From assembly GCA_003223995.1 (NCBI GenBank), contig QHYA01000183.1, positions 1 through 11,855 of the forward strand: a stretch of DNA of 11,855 nucleotides, written 5' to 3'. The first letter of the stretch is position 1. Every line of letters begins with the position of its first letter. This stretch comes from Acidobacteriota bacterium. Its GTDB lineage: Bacteria > Acidobacteriota > Polarisedimenticolia > QHYA01. The notes under the pieces are model-generated. The model saw nothing but the letters and a program-made list of their open reading frames with translations. It was not told the DNA's origin and made no database searches. Below, piece after piece: positions 1 through 5,457 of this stretch. The translations under genes were made by a program, and so were the position numbers.

Positions 1-53
1 GCGGGGGTGACGATGCCTGAGACTTTGACGGGACCGCGCCTCCCCTCCTGTGC

Positions 54-59
54 TACTTT
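54..59 (+). promoter_or_regulatory. Candidate -10 element for a leaderless transcript of the ATPase gene
   Basis: TACTTT fits the loose TANNNT -10 pattern and is preceded by TG at 51-52, as in an extended -10. It ends six bases before the ATG at 66, so transcription could begin at or next to the start codon. The bases before the ATG are pyrimidine-rich and contain no Shine-Dalgarno site, which agrees with a leaderless message. A TTGACG at 25-30 lies 23 bases upstream, too far to be a normal -35 partner. TANNNT matches are common by chance, so this is weak. Confidence 0.25.
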
Positions 60-65
60 GCCCCC

Positions 66-1964
66 ATGTCGAATGAGGAGCTCCCACGGGCTTCCTCCGC
101 CCAGCGGGGAGGCCGCGTCCGGGGCCGTCCCCGCAGAGCAGAAGACACGCTGAGGGGGCGGCTTCGCCCTCAGGATCCCTTCGAGCTGATCCGCTGGCTC
201 GCGCTGAGCCAGCCCGACCCGCGCAAGGCCCTCGCCGAGCTGGTCCAGAACAGCCTGGATGCCCGCGCCCATAAGATCCACATCACCCGGCTGAGGGAGC
301 GCGGTGCGCCGTGTCTGAAGATCTTCGACGACGGAGAGGGTGTGATCTCCGAGATGGACCGGCCGGAAGCCCTGAAGTTCATCGCCACTCACATCGGTCA
401 TAGCCGCAAGCGCTCCCTCTCGCCGCAGGAGCGGCTGACACTGATGACCCAGGGGCAATACGGCATCGGGCTGCTCGGCTTCTGGAGCCTCGGAGGGATG
501 CTCGAGATGCGCACGGTCGTTCCCGGCCAGAAGCCTTTCAAGCTGGTGCTCCACCGGGACCGGCCGGACTACTCGATCGAGCCGTTGCGCGGCAGGCTCC
601 CGATCGACGAGCGATGGACCGAAGTCGTGGTGGTCGGTCTACACTCAGAGGCCATGGGAGCGCTCGTCGGCCGGCGGGCGGCCGATTACCTTGCATCGGA
701 GCTGCGCGGTCAGCTTCTCGCCCGGGAGGTGAACCTCCTCATCGATGACCGGATGTCGCGTGGCCGGGCGCGGAAGTCGATCGCGGTCCGCCCGCCCCGC
801 TTCCTCGGGGAGAGGATCGAGGGGATCGGCCCTCTCGAGGTCCCCGGATACCCTTCGATCCGCCTGGAGATCTATCTCACGGCGGGCTCGGAGGAGGACG
901 AGTCGCATCGCCTTGCGGTCTATTCATCGGGAACGCTCGTGGCGGAGGGATTCCACGATCTGGGCGCTCTCGGGCTCGACAGCCCTCCCTGGACCGACCC
1001 TCGCCTGAGCGGGCTCGTGGACTTCCCCGGCTTCAACGTCGCGCCGGGCAGCCGGCGCGGCGTGATCGCCGACGAGGCGGCAGGAGCCTTGCTACCGGTC
1101 CGCAGCGAGAAGGACGCAGCGCCGGCCCCCGGCGGCCGGCGGGACTCTGGAGGCCCTGCGGGAACAGTTCTGGCCGAGGCGATGGACCAGGCCGCCGCGG
1201 GCCCCGGCCAGGCGGCCTCCGCCGAGCTGCCGCCGGGGATCGGGGAAGCGGCGCCGCCCCCGCAGACTCCCCCTCCCGACCTGCTCCCCGCGGGACCGCT
1301 CGCGGCGGTGCGTCTGACCCCCTCTCCCATCCGCGTGGAGTGCGGCGGGCGCAAGCGGGTTCAGGCCACGGGAGTGGATGCGATCGGATCTCCCGTGGAG
1401 GGCCCGGTGAGCTACTCGTGGCGCCTGAGCGGGCTCGTGGACTTCCCCGGCTTCAACGTCGCGCCGGGCAGCCGGCGCGGCGTGATCGCCGACGAGGCGG
1501 CAGGAGCCTTCGCGCGGGCGATCGCATCCATTGCACCGGTCCTCGCCGAATTGCTCGAGAGTCTCGACAGGCGCCGCGCCGAGGAAGTGGACAGGACGCT
1601 CATCCGCGACCTCCAGCGCTGCGCAGCAGCCAGGACCCGCGCCTGGAGAAGCCGCTCGAGCAACTGGCCGAGATCGCGGCATACGCCGACCGCAACATCT
1701 CCGAGCGGCGCGGAGCAGGAAAGGGCGCGCGGATCAAGAAAGGTGACGCAGGGCGGGGGCAGCCCGCCCCGCGACGGGACAGGAAAGGCCTCGAGGGCCC
1801 GGATCCGATTCCTTGATTCCGCCCTCATCCTTTCGTTAGACTGTTTTCGCAACTCCAGTGCCTCACCGGTGGCGGGAGGCCGGGGGAGAGGTTTCGCGGG
1901 AGAGAGGCGCGTGCCCGTCCACGAACCGGTCCGACGAGGGCCGGGCGGTGGTGGTTGCCTTTGA
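66..1964 (+). CDS. GHKL (HATPase_c) ATP-binding protein with rearranged C-terminal half
   Basis: The N-terminal third is a GHKL ATPase of the Hsp90/MutL/MORC/histidine-kinase fold. It has an N-box (ELVQNSLDA, E58 and N62), a DxGxG motif (FDDGEGV, D88-G90-G92) and a glycine-rich ATP lid (QYGIGLLGF, G133-G138). A second alpha/beta region follows to about residue 310. There is no signal peptide or membrane segment, so it is probably cytoplasmic; the substrate is unknown. Residues 342-452 form a Pro/Ala-rich linker and the start of an Ig-like domain (PSPIRVECGG to YSWRLSG). Residues 313-341 recur exactly as 453-481 because of an 89-bp DNA repeat. After about residue 519 the product becomes Arg/Ser/Gly-rich and unlike a folded protein, while another frame looks more coding. 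The ATPase part is secure. The gene as a whole may be a pseudogene or an assembly artefact, and its true 3' end may be 1816. It shows no functional link to the nuo genes. Confidence 0.65.
   Translation: MSNEELPRASSAQRGGRVRGRPRRAEDTLRGRLRPQDPFELIRWLALSQPDPRKALAELVQNSLDARAHKIHITRLRERGAPCLKIFDDGEGVISEMDRPEALKFIATHIGHSRKRSLSPQERLTLMTQGQYGIGLLGFWSLGGMLEMRTVVPGQKPFKLVLHRDRPDYSIEPLRGRLPIDERWTEVVVVGLHSEAMGALVGRRAADYLASELRGQLLAREVNLLIDDRMSRGRARKSIAVRPPRFLGERIEGIGPLEVPGYPSIRLEIYLTAGSEEDESHRLAVYSSGTLVAEGFHDLGALGLDSPPWTDPRLSGLVDFPGFNVAPGSRRGVIADEAAGALLPVRSEKDAAPAPGGRRDSGGPAGTVLAEAMDQAAAGPGQAASAELPPGIGEAAPPPQTPPPDLLPAGPLAAVRLTPSPIRVECGGRKRVQATGVDAIGSPVEGPVSYSWRLSGLVDFPGFNVAPGSRRGVIADEAAGAFARAIASIAPVLAELLESLDRRRAEEVDRTLIRDLQRCAAARTRAWRSRSSNWPRSRHTPTATSPSGAEQERARGSRKVTQGGGSPPRDGTGKASRARIRFLDSALILSLDCFRNSSASPVAGGRGRGFAGERRVPVHEPVRRGPGGGGCL
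1002..1090 (+). repeat. 89-bp perfect direct repeat, copy 1
   Basis: This copy is identical base for base to 1422-1510. The flanking bases differ on both sides (t/g before, g/c after), so 89 bp is the full length. The offset is 420 bp, or 140 codons, so both copies encode the same 29 residues (RLSGLVDFPG through DEAAGA) in the same frame. This copy joins smoothly to the ATPase region upstream, but what follows (LLPVRSEKD, then a linker) is abrupt. Confidence 0.97.
1422..1510 (+). repeat. 89-bp perfect direct repeat, copy 2
   Basis: This is the second copy of the repeat at 1002-1090, with no mismatch. It begins inside the Ig-like segment, just after YSW. It continues into a helical stretch (FARAIASIAPVLAELLESLD) that looks like the natural continuation of the ATPase core. 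The 331 bp between the copies encode the linker and Ig-like part. Complete identity over third codon positions points to a recent event or an assembly error, not an ancient domain duplication. Confidence 0.97.
1622..1816 (+). other. Out-of-frame probable C-terminal remnant of the ATPase gene
   Basis: Read in the frame of 1622, this stretch gives a hydrophilic, helix-like peptide (DPRLEKPLEQLAEIAAYADR, then NISERRGAG) ending at the TGA of 1814-1816. In the first 28 codons, 26 end in G or C, against 20 of 28 in the frame of the upstream ATPase. That frame also yields an Arg/Ser-rich peptide here. The likely reading is that the real C-terminus lies in this frame and a frame shift or junction falls around 1618-1640. 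The codon counts are direct; the origin is inference. Confidence 0.45.
1751..1769. repeat. GC-only hairpin near the 3' end of the ATPase gene
   Basis: GGGCGGG (1751-1757) is the exact complement of CCCGCCC (1763-1769) across a five-base loop. The 7-bp stem is all G-C and should be stable in RNA. No T-run follows, so it is not a standard Rho-independent terminator. It could still stabilise a 3' end or slow polymerase before the nuo promoter region. In DNA this rich in G and C such stems also occur by chance. Confidence 0.4.
1813..1842 (+). promoter_or_regulatory. Candidate sigma70-like promoter for the nuo operon
   Basis: TTGATT (1813-1818) and TAGACT (1837-1842) each match four of six consensus bases and are 18 bases apart. 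They lie in the most AT-rich part of the gap before nuoA. A start near 1849 would leave a leader of about 140 bases before the nuoA ATG at 1989. I saw no strong terminator, riboswitch or operator palindrome in that leader, only a weak 5-bp stem (1860-1864 with 1876-1880). The TTG box overlaps the TGA that may end the preceding gene. Confidence 0.3.
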
Positions 1965-1988
1965 TCCGGCTACCCTGAGCGAGACCTG

Positions 1989-2438
1989 ATGAGCGACACC
2001 GCCCTGTGGTGCCTGGGGGTTTACACCGCCGCGGTCGTCTTTCTCGCCACTGTCATGATCGCTCTCTCCCACCTCCTCGGGGAGAGACACCAGGAGCGTG
2101 CGACGGGAGAGCCGTACGAGTCCGGGATCGTGCAGACCGGCTCGGCACGGCTGAGGTTCTCGGCCCGTTTCTACCTGATGGCGATGTTCTTCGTCATCTT
2201 CGACCTCGAAGCGGTCTTCCTCTTCGCCTGGGCAATCGCGGTTCCCGAGACGGGCTGGGCTGGTTACATGGAAGCGCTTCTGTTCGTCGCGATCCTCCTC
2301 GCCGCGCTCCTCTACCTCTGGCGTGCGGGGGCCCTTGATTGGGGCACTTCGCCCCGTCCGGCGGGCCGATCGGCGGCGCGAGACGAGCCCACTTTTGAAA
2401 GCGGAGCAGTGATGAATACGAGGGGGGAACGGCCATGA
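1989..2438 (+). CDS. nuoA: NADH-quinone oxidoreductase subunit A
   Basis: NuoA is a small membrane subunit of complex I near the quinone chamber. Its long loop between the first two helices helps seal the junction of the hydrophilic and membrane arms. The 149-residue protein has three hydrophobic segments at about 7-30, 61-85 and 93-112. It carries the family signatures GEPYESGI (40-47) in the loop and FDLEAVFLFAWA (71-82) with conserved D72 and E74. About 35 polar residues follow the last helix. Length is close to E. coli NuoA. The ATG at 1989 has only a weak GAGCGAG upstream. The gene opens the operon, and its TGA shares ATGA with the nuoB start. Confidence 0.96.
   Translation: MSDTALWCLGVYTAAVVFLATVMIALSHLLGERHQERATGEPYESGIVQTGSARLRFSARFYLMAMFFVIFDLEAVFLFAWAIAVPETGWAGYMEALLFVAILLAALLYLWRAGALDWGTSPRPAGRSAARDEPTFESGAVMNTRGERP
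2421..2427 (+). promoter_or_regulatory. Ribosome binding site of nuoB
   Basis: AGGGGGG lies seven bases before the nuoB ATG at 2435, inside the end of nuoA. It is a good purine-rich Shine-Dalgarno candidate and supports 2435 as the start. With the ATGA overlap, nuoB can be started both by direct binding and by coupling to nuoA. Confidence 0.6.
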
Positions 2439-3100
2439 AATGGTGGCTCTCCGGAGCCGAGGCCCGTCCCGCCGGACTGCCCGGGCCCGCCGAGCGGCCG
2501 GCCCCCGCCACGGACCTCCACACGGAGGAGGAGCTGCGGAAGACCCTCTTGCTTGCCCGTCTGGAGGACCTCGTGTCCTGGGGGCGGAAGAACTCCATCT
2601 GGCCTTTCAACTTCGGCCTGTCCTGCTGCTTCGTCGAGATGGCGACGAGCCTCACGAGCAAGTACGACATCGCTCGCTTCGGCGCGGAGGTGATCCGGGG
2701 GACGCCCCGCGAGGCCGACCTGATGGTGATCGCGGGGACGGTCTTCATCAAGATGGCGCCGGTGATCAAGCGCCTTCACGAGCAGATGATGGAGCCGCGC
2801 TGGGTGATCTCGATGGGCTCCTGCGCCAACTCCGGAGGGATGTACGACATCTACAGCGTCGTCCAGGGAGTGGACAAGTTCCTGCCGGTGGACGTCTACG
2901 TGCCCGGCTGCCCGCCGCGGCCGGACGCCTTCATGGAAGGGGTCCTGCTGCTTCGCGAGGCGGTCGGCAACGAGAGGCGGCCTTTGAGCTGGTGGGTCGG
3001 AGAGCAGGGAGTCGAGCGGAAGCCCTTCCCCGCGCAGCGCGATCTGAAGCGCGAGCAGAGGCGCGCCCTGGCGATGCTGCGCACACCCGATGAGGTCTAA
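2435..3100 (+). CDS. nuoB: NADH-quinone oxidoreductase subunit B (cluster N2)
   Basis: NuoB holds the terminal 4Fe-4S cluster N2, which passes electrons to quinone at the interface with the NuoD domain. The ligands are visible: the adjacent pair C64-C65 (GLSCCFVEM), C130 (MGSCANSGG) and C159 (VPGCPPRPD). The protein has 221 residues, the length of the E. coli protein, with each cysteine one residue later than in E. coli as I recall. The first 30 or so residues are Pro/Ala-rich and variable; the fold begins near LHTEEELRK. The start overlaps nuoA by four bases. The end overlaps the longest nuoCD reading by 11 bases. Nothing is missing. Confidence 0.98.
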   Translation: MKWWLSGAEARPAGLPGPAERPAPATDLHTEEELRKTLLLARLEDLVSWGRKNSIWPFNFGLSCCFVEMATSLTSKYDIARFGAEVIRGTPREADLMVIAGTVFIKMAPVIKRLHEQMMEPRWVISMGSCANSGGMYDIYSVVQGVDKFLPVDVYVPGCPPRPDAFMEGVLLLREAVGNERRPLSWWVGEQGVERKPFPAQRDLKREQRRALAMLRTPDEV

Positions 3101-4922
3101 CCGGGCCGTGGAAATCGAGCAGGCCGCGATGGAGGGGACCACGACGACAGTTGGAGGCAAGACCGCGCAGGCGGCGGCCGATTCCGCCTCGCCGGCGCGG
3201 GAGCTGGGGGGGGCGTTCCCCGGGCTGTCCCTGCTGCCGCAGGAGAGCAGCGACGGGATCCCGACCTACTGGGTTCCGAAGGAGAAGGCGCGCCCCATCC
3301 TCCGCTTTCTCAGGACGGGACTGGAGCGACCATTCCGGATGCTCTACGACCTGACGGCGATCGATGAGCGGGCCCGCGCGCGCCAGCCCGGCGAGCCGGC
3401 ACGCGATTTCACCGTCGTGTATCACCTCCTCTCCTATGACCGCAACCAGGACATCCGCCTGAAGGTCCCCCTCGAAGGCGAGTACCCCGCGCTTCCCTCC
3501 GTCACCGACATCTGGCCCTCGGCGAACTGGTACGAGCGGGAAGTCTGGGACATGTTCGGGATCGGGTTCGAGGGACATCCGCACCTCTGTCGCATCCTGA
3601 TGCCTCGGACCTGGAGCGGCCATCCCCTGCGCAAGGAACACCCGGCAAGGGCCACGGAGATGGGCCCGTTCGAGCTGCCGGAGGAGAAGCAGGAGGCCGA
3701 GCAGGCGGCCCTCCAGTTCCAGCCCGAGGAGTGGGGACTGGCGCGGCGGGGCGAAGAGACCGATTTCATGTTCCTCAACGTCGGACCTCAGCATCCGGGC
3801 ACGCACGGCGTGCTGCGGATCGTCCTGCAGCTCGACGGCGAGGTGATCCTCGACGCGGTTCCCGAGATCGGCTTCCACCACCGCGGCGCCGAGAAGATGG
3901 GCGAGAGGCAGACCTGGCACACCTACATCCCCTACACGGACCGGATCGACTACCTCGGCGGGGTCATGAACAACCTCGCCTACCTGCTGCCGGTGGAGAA
4001 GCTGGCCGGAATCGAGCTGCCGCCGCGGGCCACGGTCATCCGGGTGATGCTGTGCGAGCTGTTCCGGATCGCGAGCCACCTCGTCTGGTACGGCACTTTC
4101 GCGCAGGACGTGGGAGCCTTGTCCCCTGTCTTCTACATGTTCACCGACAGGGAGAAGATCTTCGGGATCGTGGAAGCGATCTGCGGCGGGCGGATGCACC
4201 CGAGCTGGTTCCGCATCGGCGGAGTGGCCCAGGATCTGCCTCGCGGATGGGACAAGCTCGTCCGCGACTTCGTCGATTACCTGCCGGAGCGGCTCGACGA
4301 GTACGACAAGATCGTGATGAAGAACCGCATATTCAAGGCCCGCACCGTGGGCATCGGAGCGATGTCCCTCGATCAGGCGGTCGAGTGGGGAGTGACCGGT
4401 CCGAACCTGAGGGCCTGCGGCTTCGAGTGGGACTTTCGGAAGAAGCGCCCCTACGCCGGCTACGAGCAGTTCGAGTTCGACATCCCCACGGCCACGAGCG
4501 GCGACTGCTACGCGCGCGCGGTCGTGCGGGTCGAGGAGATGCGGCAGAGTCTGAGGATCGTCCGGCAGTGTCTCGAGAACATGCCGCCCGGCCCTTACAA
4601 GTCGGATCATCCCCTGACCACTCCCCCGCTGAAGGAGCGCACGATGCGGGACATCGAGACCCTCATCACCCATTTTCTCGGCGTGAGCTGGGGGCCGGTC
4701 ATCCCGGCCGGCGAGGCCATGGTCGCGATCGAGGCGACGAAGGGGAGCAACGGCTACTACCTCCTCAGCGACGGCAACATCCATCCCTACCGGCTGCGCA
4801 TCCGAGCCCCTTCCTTCCCCCACATGCAGATGCTTCCGGAGATCGCGCGGGGGCTGATGGTGCCGGACCTGCTGGCGATCCTGGGAAGCATCGACTTCGT
4901 CCTCGCTGACGTGGACCGATGA
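3090..4922 (+). CDS. nuoCD: Fused NADH-quinone oxidoreductase subunit C/D
   Basis: This 610-residue protein joins the 30-kDa subunit (NuoC, about residues 40-190) to the 49-kDa subunit (NuoD, about 225-610). The NuoC signature is WYEREVWDMFGI (147-158), with HPLRKEHP at 178-185. The NuoD part opens with NVGPQHPGTHGVLR (from 230), then GFHHRGAEK (from 261), and ends in DVDR as the family does. H239 and Y288 lie 49 residues apart. This is the spacing of the quinone-binding His and Tyr of the bovine 49-kDa subunit, so the quinone site looks intact. An acidic, Gln-rich linker at about 193-222 joins the halves. The start is uncertain: ATG 3090 has no Shine-Dalgarno site, and ATG 3129 has a weak AGG just upstream and would remove 13 residues. 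The fusion is typical of E. coli-type operons. Confidence 0.97.
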   Translation: MRSNRAVEIEQAAMEGTTTTVGGKTAQAAADSASPARELGGAFPGLSLLPQESSDGIPTYWVPKEKARPILRFLRTGLERPFRMLYDLTAIDERARARQPGEPARDFTVVYHLLSYDRNQDIRLKVPLEGEYPALPSVTDIWPSANWYEREVWDMFGIGFEGHPHLCRILMPRTWSGHPLRKEHPARATEMGPFELPEEKQEAEQAALQFQPEEWGLARRGEETDFMFLNVGPQHPGTHGVLRIVLQLDGEVILDAVPEIGFHHRGAEKMGERQTWHTYIPYTDRIDYLGGVMNNLAYLLPVEKLAGIELPPRATVIRVMLCELFRIASHLVWYGTFAQDVGALSPVFYMFTDREKIFGIVEAICGGRMHPSWFRIGGVAQDLPRGWDKLVRDFVDYLPERLDEYDKIVMKNRIFKARTVGIGAMSLDQAVEWGVTGPNLRACGFEWDFRKKRPYAGYEQFEFDIPTATSGDCYARAVVRVEEMRQSLRIVRQCLENMPPGPYKSDHPLTTPPLKERTMRDIETLITHFLGVSWGPVIPAGEAMVAIEATKGSNGYYLLSDGNIHPYRLRIRAPSFPHMQMLPEIARGLMVPDLLAILGSIDFVLADVDR

Positions 4923-4975
4923 AACGCCGGGGCCGGCCGATGAAGCCCTTCGTTCTCGCCGGGGCCGGCCGATGA
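4919..4975 (+). CDS. Bridging mini-ORF between nuoCD and nuoE (18 codons)
   Basis: The ATG shares ATGA with the nuoCD stop and reads MKRRGRPMKPFVLAGAGR to a TGA at 4973-4975. That stop itself overlaps a new ATG (4972). The new frame encodes six residues and stops at 4990-4992, just inside the nuoE start region. There is no Shine-Dalgarno site. I do not claim a working peptide. The arrangement could let ribosomes that finish nuoCD step across the 63-base gap to nuoE by repeated termination and restart. It may equally be chance, since the 19-bp repeat here duplicates the CCGATGA sequence. Confidence 0.2.
   Translation: MKRRGRPMKPFVLAGAGR
4925..4943 (+). repeat. 19-bp direct repeat in the nuoCD-nuoE gap, copy 1
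   Basis: CGCCGGGGCCGGCCGATGA occurs here and again at 4957-4975, an offset of 32 bp, with no mismatch. Each copy contains the 8-bp palindrome GGCCGGCC and ends in CCGATGA. The heptamer CCGATGA also forms the end of nuoCD (4916-4922). The gap therefore looks like a local duplication of stop-codon sequence. Confidence 0.95.
4957..4975 (+). repeat. 19-bp direct repeat in the nuoCD-nuoE gap, copy 2
   Basis: This is the exact second copy of 4925-4943. Its final ATGA both closes the 18-codon bridging frame and opens the next one. It ends ten bases before the nuoE ATG. The palindromes in the two copies could pair with each other in RNA and affect nuoE initiation, but that is only a possibility. Confidence 0.95.
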
Positions 4976-4985
4976 GACCGCGGTC

Positions 4986-5450
4986 ATGCTGAGCCACAGA
5001 GAGATCGAGCAGATCGAGCACGAGCTGGCCATCGTGCCCCGAAGGAGCGGCGCCTGCATCGAGGCCTTGCGGGCGGTGCAGCGTCACAGGGGCTGGATCT
5101 CCGACGAAGCGGTCCGCGACATCGCTCGGTTCCTGGAGATGTCCCCGGACGAGGTGGACAGCGTCGCCACCTTCTACAACCTCATCTACCGCAAGCCGGT
5201 GGGGCGGCACGTGATCCTCATCTGCAACAGCGTCAGTTGCTGGATCATGGGCTACGAGGGAATCCGCAAGGCCATCGGCGAGAAGCTCGGAATCGGCCTC
5301 GGCGAGACCACGAAGGACGGCTGCTTCACGCTGCTTCCGAACCCTTGCCTCGGAACCTGCGATACGGCTCCTGCTCTGATGATCGACGAGGACCTCCACC
5401 GCGACCTCACGCCCGGCAAGATCGACGGGATCCTCGAGAGGTACCGGTAG
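4986..5450 (+). CDS. nuoE: NADH-quinone oxidoreductase subunit E (cluster N1a)
   Basis: NuoE is the 24-kDa peripheral subunit with a thioredoxin-like domain that binds 2Fe-2S cluster N1a beside the FMN of NuoF. Four ligands are present: C80 and C85 (ICNSVSC) and C121 and C125 (NPCLGTC). The N-terminal helical part includes EALRAVQRHRGWIS and DSVATFYNLIY. The end (MIDEDLHRDLTP, then ILERYR) closely resembles E. coli NuoE. At 154 residues it is of usual length. ATG 4986 has no clear Shine-Dalgarno site, so translation may depend on coupling through the short frames in the gap upstream. nuoF starts seven bases after its stop. Confidence 0.97.
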   Translation: MLSHREIEQIEHELAIVPRRSGACIEALRAVQRHRGWISDEAVRDIARFLEMSPDEVDSVATFYNLIYRKPVGRHVILICNSVSCWIMGYEGIRKAIGEKLGIGLGETTKDGCFTLLPNPCLGTCDTAPALMIDEDLHRDLTPGKIDGILERYR

Positions 5451-5457
5451 GCCCGCC

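Noticed and set aside
1002..1510. Mobile element or CRISPR-like origin of the 89-bp repeat
   Set aside because: There are only two copies, no terminal inverted repeats, target-site duplication or transposase, and the repeat is in-frame coding sequence of the host gene.
1092..1852. Minus-strand frames opposite the second half of the ATPase gene as real genes
   Set aside because: They are Arg/Ala/Pro-rich with no motif and follow from the GC-rich sense strand. One contains only the reverse reading of the repeat.
1860..1880. Hairpin in the nuoA leader as a riboswitch or attenuator
   Set aside because: The stem is only five base pairs with an 11-base loop, there is no T-run, and I see no known aptamer pattern.
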